Positions 22,542 through 31,441 of a DNA stretch of 32,033 nucleotides are shown piece by piece. The position numbers were made by a program, and so were the translations under genes. This DNA is from Burkholderiales bacterium (lineage in GTDB: Bacteria > Pseudomonadota > Gammaproteobacteria > Burkholderiales > Burkholderiaceae_C), in NCBI GenBank assembly GCA_003963005.1, contig RXJW01000153.1, positions 1 through 32,033 of the forward strand. The letters run 5' to 3'. Below the pieces are notes generated by a model. The model was not told the origin of the DNA and did not search any database. It worked only from the letters and a program-made list of their open reading frames with translations. Each line of letters begins with the position of its first letter. Positions within the stretch are counted from its first letter, which is position 1.

Positions 22542-24740
22542 ATGCCTGCTGCCACTGGCCATTCCGCCATCCTGAGTGATGTCACGCTGCAAGTCAGAGG
22601 CATGACCTGCGCGGCCTGCGTGCGCCGCGTCGAGAAGGCGCTCCAGGCCGTCCCCGGCGTGCAGGCCGCCAGCGTCAACCTCGCCACCGAGAAGGCCTCG
22701 GTGCACGCCCTGCCCAACGTGCCCGCCGATGCGCTGAAGGCCGCGCTCGACAAGGCCGGCTACCCGGCCACCGTCATCGACGCCGCGGCGCCCCCGCCGC
22801 CACAGGCGCCGCGAGGCGCCGACGCCTGGCCCGTCCTGCTGGGCACGGTGCTCACGCTGCCGCTCGTGCTGCCGATGGTCGCGGGCCTGCTTGGCGCCAC
22901 GCTGACGCTGCCCGGCTGGCTGCAGCTGCTGCTGGCCACGCCGGTGCAGTTCGTGCTCGGCGCGCGCTTCTACCGCGCCGGCTGGCATGCGGTGCGCGCG
23001 GGCAGCGGCAACATGGACCTGCTGGTGGCCCTCGGCACGACGGCGGCGTATGGCCTGTCGGTCTATCTGATGGGGCGCCACCCGGGCCACACGCACCTCT
23101 ACTTCGAAGCCTCGGCCGCCGTCATCACGCTGGTGCTGCTGGGCAAGTTCCTGGAGCAGCGCGCCAAGCGCCAGACGACCGACGCCATCCGTGCGCTCAA
23201 CGCGCTGCGGCCCGGCACGGCCCGGGTGCTGCGCGGCGAGCAGGTGGTGGAGGTGCCGGTGGCCGAGGTCCGCGTGGGCGACGTGGTGAGCGTGCGCCCC
23301 GGCGACCGCATCCCGGTGGACGGCGAGTTGCTGACCGGCCGCAGCCATGTGGACGAGTCCCTGCTCACCGGCGAAAGCCTGCCGGTGGCCAAGGCGCCGG
23401 GCGACCGCGTGACCGGCGGCGCGATCAATGCCGAGGGCGCGCTGACCGTGCGCACCACCGCCATCGGCGCGGAGACGGCGCTGGCGCGGATCATCCGCAT
23501 GGTGGAGTCGACGCAGGCCGCCAAGGCGCCGATCCAGCGCATCGTCGACCGCGTCAGCGCAGTCTTCGTGCCGGTCGTGCTGGTGGCGGCGGCGCTCACC
23601 TTCGTCGGCTGGTGGCTGTACAACGGCGACGCCGAAGCCGCCCTCGTCAATGCCGTCTCGGTGCTCGTCATCGCCTGCCCCTGTGCGCTGGGCCTCGCCA
23701 CCCCCACCACGCTGATGGCGGGCACCGGCGTGGCGGCGCGCCAGGGCATCCTGATCAAGGACGCCGAGGCGCTGGAGCTGGCGCACGGCGTGACCGTGGT
23801 CGCCTTCGACAAGACCGGCACGCTCACGGTCGGCCAGCCCACGCTGACCGATCTCGTGCCCGCCCAAGGCCAGACCCGCGACGAGCTGCTGCAGCTCGCC
23901 GCCGCGCTGCAGCGCACCAGCAGCCATCCGCTGGCGCAGGCCGTGCTTGCCGCGGCGCAGGGGCTGACGCCGCTGTCCGTGGCGCAGGCCCAAGCCCTGC
24001 CGGGGCGTGGCGTCGAGGGCGTGGTGCAAGGCCGGCGCCTCGCACTCGGCGGCGCCCGGCTCGCGCAGGAGCGGGGCCTGGCGAACGGTCCCCTCGCCGC
24101 CGAGGCCGCCCGACTGGAGGCGGGCGGGCACACCGTGTCCTGGCTGCTGGCCGAGCACGAGGCCCTCGGCCTGCTCGCCTTCGGTGACCGCATCAAGGAC
24201 ACCGCGGCCGCCGCCGTCGCGCAGCTGCAGTCGCGCGGCATCCGCACCGTCATGCTGACCGGCGACAGCCGCGGCGCAGCGGCGGGCGTCGCGCAGGCAC
24301 TGGGTATCAGCGAGGTGCATGCCGAGGTGCTGCCGGGCGACAAGGCCGCCACCGTGCAACGGCTGCGCCAGGGCGGCGCCGTGGTGGCCTTCGTCGGCGA
24401 CGGCATCAACGACGCGCCGGCGCTGGCGGCGGCTTCGGTTGGCTTCGCGATGGCCGGCGGCGCCGACGTGGCCAGCGAGGCCGCCGGCGTCACGCTGATG
24501 CGCGGCGACCCGCGGCTGGTGGCCGACGCGCTGGACGTGTCGCGCCGCACCTACGCCAAGATCCGCCAGGGCCTGTTCTGGGCCTTTGCCTACAACGTGG
24601 TCGGCATCCCGCTCGCGGCCTTCGGGCTGCTGAACCCGGTGATCGCCGGCGCCGCGATGGCCTTCAGCAGCGTGAGCGTGGTGGGCAATGCCCTCACGCT
24701 CAAGCGCTGGCGTGGCAGTGCAACGGCGCACCGCGCCTGA
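22542..24740 (+). CDS. copA: Cu+-exporting P1B-type ATPase CopA
   Basis: This pumps Cu+ (or Ag+) from cytoplasm to periplasm using ATP. From ATG 22542 it has 732 residues. One N-terminal heavy-metal-associated domain carries GMTCAAC (C23, C26). Eight membrane helices are expected. TGES (276-279) marks the actuator domain, C379-P-C381 is the membrane metal site, D423-KTGT is the phosphorylation site, H462-P463 marks the nucleotide-binding domain, and GDGIND lies at 619-624. The P1B-1 signature for Cu+ is intact: Y684-N685 in helix 7 and M706/S709-S710 in helix 8. The starts at 22449 (GTG) and 22494 (ATG) are in frame but would translate a palindrome and a polar leader. No copper chaperone (CopZ) or CueR gene is adjacent. 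Confidence 0.95.
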   Translation: MPAATGHSAILSDVTLQVRGMTCAACVRRVEKALQAVPGVQAASVNLATEKASVHALPNVPADALKAALDKAGYPATVIDAAAPPPPQAPRGADAWPVLLGTVLTLPLVLPMVAGLLGATLTLPGWLQLLLATPVQFVLGARFYRAGWHAVRAGSGNMDLLVALGTTAAYGLSVYLMGRHPGHTHLYFEASAAVITLVLLGKFLEQRAKRQTTDAIRALNALRPGTARVLRGEQVVEVPVAEVRVGDVVSVRPGDRIPVDGELLTGRSHVDESLLTGESLPVAKAPGDRVTGGAINAEGALTVRTTAIGAETALARIIRMVESTQAAKAPIQRIVDRVSAVFVPVVLVAAALTFVGWWLYNGDAEAALVNAVSVLVIACPCALGLATPTTLMAGTGVAARQGILIKDAEALELAHGVTVVAFDKTGTLTVGQPTLTDLVPAQGQTRDELLQLAAALQRTSSHPLAQAVLAAAQGLTPLSVAQAQALPGRGVEGVVQGRRLALGGARLAQERGLANGPLAAEAARLEAGGHTVSWLLAEHEALGLLAFGDRIKDTAAAAVAQLQSRGIRTVMLTGDSRGAAAGVAQALGISEVHAEVLPGDKAATVQRLRQGGAVVAFVGDGINDAPALAAASVGFAMAGGADVASEAAGVTLMRGDPRLVADALDVSRRTYAKIRQGLFWAFAYNVVGIPLAAFGLLNPVIAGAAMAFSSVSVVGNALTLKRWRGSATAHRA

Positions 24741-24758
24741 CCGTCGGTGCGGCGTACC

Positions 24759-24785
24759 CGCCGGTAGGCCGCCGGTCAACCGGCG
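24759..24785. other. Hairpin cluster after copA
   Basis: In the 95-base gap after copA, CGCCGGT occurs at 24759-24765 and 24770-24776, and its reverse complement ACCGGCG at 24779-24785. Either copy can pair with the single complement, giving two alternative strong GC stems. No U-run follows, so this is not a standard intrinsic terminator; it may slow or protect the copA transcript end, or separate it from the next gene. Confidence 0.3.
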
Positions 24786-24835
24786 CCGACCCAGGCGCGC
24801 TATCGTCGAGTCCTTGCTTCGATTGCCGAGTCACC

Positions 24836-25264
24836 ATGCGCCTCGTCCTCCTCGCCACCCTGGCCCTCGCTGCTGCGGCTGCCCAGGCCGATTCCTTCGT
24901 GTCGTCCGCCGCGGGCGCGGGCTCGGCGTCGTCGGGCAGCGTGTCCGACTCGCTGAAGCAGTCCTCCGGCAGCAGCAGCGGCGGTGAGCGCCGTGCCGAG
25001 GGCCGCTACCGGGTGACCGAGGTGGCCCAGGCCGACGCCGGCAAGCTGCGCCTGACGATGCGCCGCGAGGGTGCCGAGCCCGTCGAACTCACGTTGCCGC
25101 AGCAGGCGCTGGCCGCACGTGCCGTGCAGGTGGGCGACGAGGTGCAGGCCACGCCCCAGCCCTATGGCGTCGCGTTCGCGCATGCCGACACGGGCCGCGC
25201 CTTCTTCCTGGTGCTCGACGACGCCTGGCACCGCGAGCTGGCCGCACGCCCCGTCACGCGTTGA
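24836..25264 (+). CDS. Exported Ser/Gly-rich protein paired with DUF2145
   Basis: This is a 142-residue protein I recognise only as a small exported type. The signal peptide (MRLVLLATLALAAAAAQA) is followed by a Ser/Ala/Gly-rich low-complexity stretch (about 19-50, DSFVSSAAGAGSASSGSVSD) and then a compact beta-rich domain of about 85 residues (RYRVTEVAQAD to ARPVTR). The stop overlaps the start of the DUF2145 gene by four bases (TTGA), so both products are made together. Partnership with the DUF2145 protein in the periplasm is the natural reading; a substrate, inhibitor or chaperone role are all open. Confidence 0.8.
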   Translation: MRLVLLATLALAAAAAQADSFVSSAAGAGSASSGSVSDSLKQSSGSSSGGERRAEGRYRVTEVAQADAGKLRLTMRREGAEPVELTLPQQALAARAVQVGDEVQATPQPYGVAFAHADTGRAFFLVLDDAWHRELAARPVTR

Positions 25265-26151
25265 CGGCGCGCCGCGCCGCCGCAGCGCTGCTGCTGGCCG
25301 CGGCGGTGACCGTGGCCCATGCCGGCTCGGTGCCACCGCAGGGTTGCGACCGCCCGATGCAGGTGGACGCCGCTCAGCAGGACCGCCTGCTGCGCTTTGC
25401 CGCCGTGGTGCGTGAAGCTCTGGCAGCCTCGGGCACGCCGGCCGCGCTGATCGCCCGCTCGGGCACCGATCTGTCCCGCTTCGGGCTGCGCTACTCGCAC
25501 GCGGCCGTCGCGTTGGCCGAGGGGCTGGACATGCCCTGGGCCGTGCGCCAGCTCTACTACGACTGCGTGGAGCGCCAACCCCGCCTCTTCGACCAGGGGC
25601 TGGCCGGCTTCGTCGTGGGCAGCGACAACCCGCGGATCGGCTTTGTGCGGCTGTTGCTGCTGCCGCCCGAGGCTGCCGCGCCGCTGGCCGCCGCAGCGCT
25701 CGACCGGCCGCTCGCGCTCGGCCTGCTGAACGCCCGCTACAGCGCCAACGCCTACCCGTTCAGCACCCTCTACCAGAACTGCAACCAGTGGGTGGCCGAA
25801 TTGCTCGCGGCCGCCTGGGCCGGGCGGCGCGAACGGGACGAGGCCCAGGCCTGGTTGCGCGCCGAGGGCTATGCACCGGAGCCGGTGCGAGCCGCGCCGT
25901 GGCTGATGCTGGCCGGCCGCTTCGTGCCCTGGCTGCATTTCCACGACCATCCCGACGACTTGCTCAACGCCGGCCAGGTGCAGACCAGCCTGCCGGACAG
26001 TCTCGATGCCTTCGCGGTGCAGCGCTGGCCCATGGCGCGCCGCATCGAGCTGTGTCACGGCCCGCAGGGCATCGTGCAGCGCGAGGGCGGCGCGCCGCTG
26101 GCTGACGGCTGCGTGCCCGGCCCGGGGGATCGGCGGTGGGCCTGGGACTGA
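25261..26151 (+). CDS. DUF2145 family exported protein, possible permuted NlpC/P60-like fold
   Basis: This 296-residue protein has a signal peptide (cleaved near AHAG) and matches DUF2145 as I know it (SRFGLRYSHAAVAL and the YQNCNQWVAELL block). The His80 in RYSHAAV, followed about 94 residues later by Cys174 in QNCNQW, resembles the circularly permuted papain-like (LRAT/YiiX/NlpC-P60) order, where a HVG-type His precedes an NC-type Cys. If so, it could be a periplasmic amidase, peptidase or acyltransferase. Four other Cys (29, 102, 265, 284) could form disulfides. The start is TTG 25261, overlapping the previous stop; no better start exists nearby. The DUF name is from recall; the fold is inference. 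Confidence 0.83.
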   Translation: MTARRAAAALLLAAAVTVAHAGSVPPQGCDRPMQVDAAQQDRLLRFAAVVREALAASGTPAALIARSGTDLSRFGLRYSHAAVALAEGLDMPWAVRQLYYDCVERQPRLFDQGLAGFVVGSDNPRIGFVRLLLLPPEAAAPLAAAALDRPLALGLLNARYSANAYPFSTLYQNCNQWVAELLAAAWAGRRERDEAQAWLRAEGYAPEPVRAAPWLMLAGRFVPWLHFHDHPDDLLNAGQVQTSLPDSLDAFAVQRWPMARRIELCHGPQGIVQREGGAPLADGCVPGPGDRRWAWD

Positions 26152-26157
26152 AGCCGT

Positions 26158-27435
26158 TCAGGGGGCGGCCTGCCAGCCCTCGGGTGTCCAGCGCAGCAGC
26201 ACATCGCTCAGCGGTCCGGGCGAGCGCTTCATCAGGTCGCGCGCCAGCAGGCGCAGGGCTTCGCGCCCGGCGGGGCTGTCGTCGGCGCCGTAGACGAGCA
26301 GGTTCTTGGCGGGCAGCGCCACGAGCAGCACGCCCTTCTGCGCGCGGGCCAGCGGCGCCCAGTCCTCGTGCAGCAGCACACGGCCCGATTCGTAGAAATC
26401 GCCCTCCAGGGTGCCGAATGCGCCCGGAGTCACCGGCTTGGCGGCCTGGGCCATCGGCCGGAGCTCCCGGCGCAGGTTGGCGCGCCCGAGCGCATAGGCC
26501 TCGTCGGCCGTGAGGCCCAGCGTCTGGCAGTCCGCGTCGCTGACGAGGCGTGCGCTGCGCGGCGAGTCGAGCATGAGCAGCGAGAACAGGCCCTCCACCA
26601 GCGGCTGGCGCGGGAAGCTGCCCTTGGCCGCGCCGGTGCTGCTGGCACCCTGCACGAAATCCGCGGTGCGCACCACGACCCGCAGCGCCTCGCGCGACGG
26701 GGGCAGCGCCGCCTTCTTCTGCATCTCGGCGACGGCCTGCACATAACGATCCACCTCGGCGTCGCAGCCCGCCGCGTTGCCGCGGCAGAAGGCATGGATG
26801 CGGTCCAGGTTGGCCTGCAGGTCGCCGATCTTGAGCGTCAGCGGGTCGGCCACGCGCACCGTCTCGGCGCCGAGCTGGGTGCGCAGCCGCGCGGCGACGC
26901 GCTCGGTGAAGGCCATCTGCTCCTGCGGGCTGGCGTCCCCGGCGGTCCACTGCACGCTGCTGAACAGACCCTGCAGGCTCTCGTGCTCGGCCAGGGCATC
27001 GCCGCGGCCCTCGAAGCTCACGAGCGCCAGCACACCCTGGCGGGACGTCAGCACGTACAGCAGGAAATAGCTGCCGCGCTGCAGCAGCCCGGTGGCCTGG
27101 CTGCCGATGAATTGCAGGCGCGTGCCGTCGGGCAGCGTGCGGGCGCTGAGCGGCAGCACCACCGTGCCGGCGCGGGTCGCCTGGTCGGTGACGAGGCGCT
27201 CGACCCGCTCGTTCAAGCGGGCCAGCGCCTCGGGGCTGTCGGCGGCGGCCGCCGGGCGCAGCACGGTCACGAGCACCTTGCTGCCGCCCGGCCCGCTCAG
27301 CTCGAAGGGGGACTGCGCGGACTTGAGCGTGTAGCCCGCCGGCCAGTCGAGCGACAGCGAGCCGAGCCGGATCTCGGCGGCGCGGGCCAGGCCGCTGCAC
27401 AACAGGAGCATCGCGAACAGGAAGCGAATCGGCAT
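26158..27435 (-). CDS. Exported protein of unknown function (425 aa)
   Basis: This is a predicted periplasmic protein with signal peptide MPIRFLFAMLLLCSGLARA. I do not recognise its family. The N-terminal part (about 20-165) looks like a beta-rich domain (RLGSLSLDWPAGYTLK, then FELSGPGGSKVLVTVL). The C-terminal part (about 175-400) is mixed, containing LTLKIGDLQANLDRIHAFC, and ends with a second beta-rich stretch. It faintly resembles bacterial DUF1444/YtpQ-type layouts, but I would not assign it. ATG 27435 was chosen for the signal peptide; the frame runs to 27594 over the divergent gene. It converges with the DUF2145 gene six bases away. Confidence 0.78.
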   Translation of the reverse strand: MPIRFLFAMLLLCSGLARAAEIRLGSLSLDWPAGYTLKSAQSPFELSGPGGSKVLVTVLRPAAAADSPEALARLNERVERLVTDQATRAGTVVLPLSARTLPDGTRLQFIGSQATGLLQRGSYFLLYVLTSRQGVLALVSFEGRGDALAEHESLQGLFSSVQWTAGDASPQEQMAFTERVAARLRTQLGAETVRVADPLTLKIGDLQANLDRIHAFCRGNAAGCDAEVDRYVQAVAEMQKKAALPPSREALRVVVRTADFVQGASSTGAAKGSFPRQPLVEGLFSLLMLDSPRSARLVSDADCQTLGLTADEAYALGRANLRRELRPMAQAAKPVTPGAFGTLEGDFYESGRVLLHEDWAPLARAQKGVLLVALPAKNLLVYGADDSPAGREALRLLARDLMKRSPGPLSDVLLRWTPEGWQAAP

Positions 27436-27490
27436 GGATGGCGCACCGGCAGCAGGGACGTCGCAGTATGCCCACGCCGATTCGACAAAA

Positions 27491-27511
27491 GTGCGGATGT
27501 GTTCCCCGCAC
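27491..27511. promoter_or_regulatory. Inverted repeat in divergent gap
   Basis: GTGCGG (27491-27496), nine bases, then CCGCAC (27506-27511) is a perfect 6-bp dyad in the 129-base gap between the exported protein and the oxoamine synthase genes. It may be an operator shared by the divergent genes. Short GC dyads arise often at this GC content. Confidence 0.22.
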
Positions 27512-27564
27512 CGCCTGCGCACAGTCCAGCCCACAACATCAACCAACCTGTCTCGGGGGCTTTC

Positions 27565-28896
27565 ATGGACGATCTGCTGGAACATGCCGCGCATTCGGCG
27601 GCGGAGGACATCTCGCCGGAGGGGGCCGAGCTGCGCGGCTCCTCATTCGACTACCTGACACAACCCGGTGCCGACCTCGCCGCCAAGGCCCAGGCCTTCC
27701 ACGCCTGGGCCCAGACCCGCGTGAGCCGTGGTGTGTTCCCGTACGCGAAGCGGCTGGGCGGCCGGCCGGGTGCCACGGCCGAGCTCACGCTGCTGGACGG
27801 CCAGCGCCATGCGGGGCTGAACTTCTCGTCGCAGGAGTACCTGTCGCTGGCACGTCATCCGCTCGTCTGCGCGGCCGCCCAGGCCGCGATGGAGCGCTAC
27901 GGCGTGCACAGCGCCGGCTCCACGGCGCTCGCCGGCAACGTCGAAGAGACGGTCGCGCTCGAAGCCGAGCTGGGCGAGCTGCTGCGCATGCCCGAGGTGC
28001 TGCTCTTCCCGACCGGCTGGGCGGCAGGCTTCGGGGCCATCAAGGGCCTGGTGCGCGAGACCGACCACATCATCATCGACCAGCTCGCCCACAACTGCCT
28101 GCATGAAGGTGCGCGAGCGGCCACGCCCAACATCCACCTGCACCGCCACCTGGACGTGGACCATGCCGAACGCCTGCTCAAGCGGGTGCGCCAGCGTGAC
28201 CCGCACAACGGCATCCTGATCGTCACCGAGGGCTGCTTCTCGATGGACGCGGATGCACCCGACCTCGCCCGGCTGCAGGCGCTGGCCCGCACGCACGGTG
28301 CGCTGCTGCTGGTGGACGTGGCGCACGACCTGGGCAGCCTGGGCGCGGGCGGCGGCGGCCAGCTGGAGCTGCAGGGCCTGCTCGGCCAGGTGGACCTGGT
28401 GATGGGCTCGTTCTCCAAGACCTTCGCATCCAACGGCGGCTTCGTGGCCACGCACGACCGGGCCATCAAGGAGTACCTGCGCTTCTACGCGGCGCCGAAC
28501 ACCTTCTCCAACGCGCTGTCGCCGGTGCAGGTGGCCATCGTGCGGGCCTGCCTGAAGCTGGTGCGCTCCGACGAAGGCGCCCACCGCCGCGACCGCCTGA
28601 TGCAGGCCATCCTGGCGCTGCGCGGCGCCCTCACCGAGCGGGGCATCACGGTGCTGGGCCACCCGTCGCCCATCGTGCCGGTGATGCTGGGGCCGGATGC
28701 CCTCGCGCGCATCGCCTGCCGCGAGATGGCGCAAGCCGGGCTGCTGGCCAACCTGGTGGAGTACCCGGCCGTGTCGCTGAACAGCGCGCGGCTGCGCATG
28801 CAGGTCATGGCGGACCACACCCCGGCGCTCGCCCGCACGGCCGCGGGCATCGTGGCGGACTCGCTGGCCCGCGCACGCGCCCTGATGGCGGGTTGA
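27565..28896 (+). CDS. Alpha-oxoamine synthase-family PLP enzyme
   Basis: This 443-residue enzyme belongs to the family that condenses an amino acid with an acyl thioester (8-amino-7-oxononanoate synthase BioF, KBL, serine palmitoyltransferase, HemA, CqsA). The glycine-rich entry region YGVHSAGSTALAGN is present, as are D251-V-A-H254 (PLP-binding Asp and stacking region) and the Schiff-base lysine K285 in GSFSKTFASNGGF. The N-terminus (about 1-60) is extended relative to BioF. The usual D-E-A-H-S motif is D-V-A-H-D here, which sets it apart from BioF. No biotin, sphingolipid or acyl-carrier genes are adjacent, so the product cannot be deduced. Confidence 0.88.
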   Translation: MDDLLEHAAHSAAEDISPEGAELRGSSFDYLTQPGADLAAKAQAFHAWAQTRVSRGVFPYAKRLGGRPGATAELTLLDGQRHAGLNFSSQEYLSLARHPLVCAAAQAAMERYGVHSAGSTALAGNVEETVALEAELGELLRMPEVLLFPTGWAAGFGAIKGLVRETDHIIIDQLAHNCLHEGARAATPNIHLHRHLDVDHAERLLKRVRQRDPHNGILIVTEGCFSMDADAPDLARLQALARTHGALLLVDVAHDLGSLGAGGGGQLELQGLLGQVDLVMGSFSKTFASNGGFVATHDRAIKEYLRFYAAPNTFSNALSPVQVAIVRACLKLVRSDEGAHRRDRLMQAILALRGALTERGITVLGHPSPIVPVMLGPDALARIACREMAQAGLLANLVEYPAVSLNSARLRMQVMADHTPALARTAAGIVADSLARARALMAG

Positions 28897-28905
28897 GCCG
28901 CGCCC

Positions 28906-29610
28906 TCAGTCGCGGGCGGGAATCTTGAGGCCGCGTTGCACCGCCGGCCGGGCCAGGAAGGCCTGGAGCACGCGGTCCACGTGCTTGAAGTCGTCGTAGC
29001 CGACGATCTCGCGCGCGCCGTAGAAGCCAACGAGGTTGTTGACCCACGGGAAGGTGGCGATGTCGGCGATGCCGAACTCGTCACCCACCAGCCAGGCGCG
29101 GCCAGCGAGATGCTGGTCAAGCACGTTCAGCAGCCGGCGAGATTCGGCCACATAGCGGTCGCGCGGGCGCTTGTCGTCGTAGTCCTTGCCGGCGAACTTG
29201 TGGAAGAAGCCGAGCTGGCCGAACATCGGCCCGACACCGCCCATCTGGAACATCAGCCACTGCAGCGCCTCGTAGCGGCGTGCAGTGTCGGTGGGCAGCA
29301 GCTGGCCCGTCTTGCTGGCCAGGTACACGAGGATGGCGCCGCTCTCGAACAGCGCCAGCGGCTGGCCGTCCGGCCCGTGCGGGTCAAGGATGGCCGGGAT
29401 CTTGTTGTTCGGGTTGAGCGACAGGAACTCGGGGCTCAGCTGGTCGTTCGCATCGAAGCGCACCAGATGCGGTTCGTAAGGCAGGCCGGTTTCCTCCAGC
29501 GCGATCGACACCTTCACGCCGTTGGGCGTGGGCAGGGAGTACAGCTGCAGGCGGTCCGGGTGGCGCGCCGGCCACTTGCGGGTGATGGGGAAGGCGCTGA
29601 GATCGGTCAT
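28906..29610 (-). CDS. Glutathione S-transferase, Nu-class-like (YfcG/YghU type)
   Basis: This 234-residue protein has the GST layout: a thioredoxin-like domain (about 20-100) with YSLPTPNGVKVSIALEE, whose Thr-x-Asn corresponds to the thiol-binding residues of the YfcG/YghU group, then LNPNNKIPAILD and ALFESGAILVYL for glutathione binding, and a C-terminal helical domain with GDEFGIADIATFPWV. Nu-class enzymes act as disulfide-bond reductases with bound glutathione. ATG 29610 was chosen; a longer frame to 29676 has an unlike N-terminus. It converges with the oxoamine synthase gene, nine bases apart, and is divergent from ubiA. Confidence 0.92.
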   Translation of the reverse strand: MTDLSAFPITRKWPARHPDRLQLYSLPTPNGVKVSIALEETGLPYEPHLVRFDANDQLSPEFLSLNPNNKIPAILDPHGPDGQPLALFESGAILVYLASKTGQLLPTDTARRYEALQWLMFQMGGVGPMFGQLGFFHKFAGKDYDDKRPRDRYVAESRRLLNVLDQHLAGRAWLVGDEFGIADIATFPWVNNLVGFYGAREIVGYDDFKHVDRVLQAFLARPAVQRGLKIPARD

Positions 29611-29765
29611 GGCAGGGGGATGGAAGTACGGCGCCACTGTAGGCAGCGGCCGTTGCCCCTGCGTGGCGTGGGTCATGGGCGGGTCCGGGCGGGCCCGGGT
29701 CGGCCCCAGGCCGCCCTGGGCGCATGATGCACCGGCCCCGGCCCGGCGCGCGTGAAAATACGGTC

Positions 29766-30671
29766 ATGTCCATCACCGCCCCTGCCGCCTCGCCGCCCTC
29801 GCGCCTGGCGCTGTACCTGCAGCTCATCCGCTGGGACCGCCCGGCCGGCTGGCTGCTGCTGCTGTGGCCGACGCTGTCGGCGCTGTGGATCGCCGCGGAC
29901 GGCTTCCCCGGCTGGCATCTGCTGGCGGTGTTCACGCTCGGCACGGTGCTCATGCGCTCGGCGGGCTGCTGCGTCAACGACGTGGCCGACCGCGAGTTCG
30001 ACCGGCACGTGAAGCGCACCGCCGCGCGGCCGGTCACGACAGGCGCGGTGTCGGTGAAGGAAGCGCTGGCGCTCGGCGCGGGTTTGTCGCTCGTCGCCTT
30101 CGGACTCGTGCTGACGACCAACCCGCCGGCCATCCTGCTGAGCTTCGCGGCGCTGGCCGTGGCCATCGCCTACCCGTTCGCCAAGCGCGTGCTGGCGATG
30201 CCGCAGGCGGTGCTGGGCGTCGCGTTCTCGTTCGGCATCCCGATGGCCTTCGCGGCGGCGCTGGGGGGCGTGGAATGGCAGCTGTCGTCGGTGCCGCGCA
30301 CCGCCTGGGCGCTGCTGGCGGCCAATCTCTTCTGGGTGCTCGCCTACGACACCGAGTACGCGATGGTGGACCGCGACGACGACCTGAAGATCGGCGTGCG
30401 GTCATCGGCCATTGCGCTCGGCCGCTTCGACGTCGCGGGCATCGTGGCTTTCTATGCGCTCTACCTCGGTCTCTGGACGGTCCTGTGCCTGCGCCTGGGC
30501 CTCGGGCGCTGGTTCCTGCTCGGCATGGCGGTGGCAGCCGCGCAGGTGGTGTGGCATGTCGGGCTGATCCGCGGCCGCAGCCGTGACGGTTGCTTCCGGG
30601 CCTTCCGCGCGAACCACTGGGTGGGCTTCGCGGTGTTCGCCGGGACCGCGCTGGACCTGGGCTTGCGTTGA
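29766..30671 (+). CDS. ubiA: 4-Hydroxybenzoate polyprenyltransferase UbiA
   Basis: This inner-membrane enzyme transfers the polyprenyl chain to 4-hydroxybenzoate in ubiquinone synthesis. It has 301 residues and about eight hydrophobic helices. Both Asp-rich motifs are intact: N71-D-x-x-D75-x-x-x-D79 followed by RTAARP, and D195-x-x-Y-A-M-x-D202-x-D-D-D, which bind Mg-pyrophosphate of the prenyl donor. The opening [20 protein letters not shown] is typical. ATG 29766 is used; the frame is open 42 bases further. Its stop shares one base with the next gene's start (TGATG). Confidence 0.97.
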   Translation: MSITAPAASPPSRLALYLQLIRWDRPAGWLLLLWPTLSALWIAADGFPGWHLLAVFTLGTVLMRSAGCCVNDVADREFDRHVKRTAARPVTTGAVSVKEALALGAGLSLVAFGLVLTTNPPAILLSFAALAVAIAYPFAKRVLAMPQAVLGVAFSFGIPMAFAAALGGVEWQLSSVPRTAWALLAANLFWVLAYDTEYAMVDRDDDLKIGVRSSAIALGRFDVAGIVAFYALYLGLWTVLCLRLGLGRWFLLGMAVAAAQVVWHVGLIRGRSRDGCFRAFRANHWVGFAVFAGTALDLGLR

Positions 30672-31432
30672 TGGACAGCCGCCGCCGCTTCCTCGCCAGC
30701 AGCAGCCTGCTGCTGCCGGCCTGGGCTGCCGCCCAGCCCGCCACCAGCGGCACGCTGGTGCTGGCCAACACGGTCTACCCGCCGCTCGTGAACCCGGCCG
30801 GCCATGCCAGCGGCGAGGGCGTCGACATCGACATCGCCCGTGAAGCGCTCAAGCGCGGCGGCTGGCAGGGCGAGATCGACGTGCAGTGGGTGCCCTGGAA
30901 GCGCGTGCTCTTCATGCTCGAGCGGGGCCTGGCGGACTTCACCACCACGGTCAACTACAGCACCGAGCGTGACCGCTTCCTGCGCTGGAGCGTCAGCTAC
31001 CGGGCCGGCAAGCACTACCACTTCTACACGCGCCGCGGCTCGGGCCTGAAGCTCGAGAAACTGCAGGACCTGCGTGGCCTGCGCCTGGCCGTCGGCTCGG
31101 GCTACATCTACCCGCAGCTGGTGCTGGCGCAGGTCGAGGGTCGCGTCGAGCAGGCCCGGGACGTGGGCGCAGCCGTGCAACTGGTGGAGCACGGGCGCGC
31201 GGATGTCGTCATCGTTACGGCGCTGGTCGGGCTGTGGGAGATCCGCCAGCTCGGGCTGGCCGACCGGCTGGAGCGCCAGCCGCTGCAGCATTTCAACCCG
31301 GAGCCGACCTTCATGGGCTTTGCCAAGGCCAGCCCGCGGGCGCCGGCTGCGCTGGCAGCGATGGATGTGGGCCTGGCGGCCATGTTGCGCGATGGCAGCA
31401 TCGGCCGCATCGAGAAGCGCTACGTGCGCTGA
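30671..31432 (+). CDS. Tat-type exported substrate-binding protein (amino-acid family)
   Basis: This 253-residue periplasmic protein resembles the small extracellular solute-binding family 3 (SBP_bac_3/PBPb). The N-terminus SRRRFLASSSLLLPAWAAAQ fits the twin-arginine export motif ((S/T)RRxFL). The body has the family features VYPPLVNPAGHASGEGVDIDIAREAL, LRGLRLAVGSGYIYPQLV and the GRADVVIVTALVGL segment. No ABC permease or ATPase gene is beside it, so it may not act in classical uptake. It overlaps ubiA by one base, which suggests they are co-transcribed; a quinone link is speculative. Confidence 0.87.
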   Translation: MDSRRRFLASSSLLLPAWAAAQPATSGTLVLANTVYPPLVNPAGHASGEGVDIDIAREALKRGGWQGEIDVQWVPWKRVLFMLERGLADFTTTVNYSTERDRFLRWSVSYRAGKHYHFYTRRGSGLKLEKLQDLRGLRLAVGSGYIYPQLVLAQVEGRVEQARDVGAAVQLVEHGRADVVIVTALVGLWEIRQLGLADRLERQPLQHFNPEPTFMGFAKASPRAPAALAAMDVGLAAMLRDGSIGRIEKRYVR

Positions 31433-31441
31433 GCCGACCGG

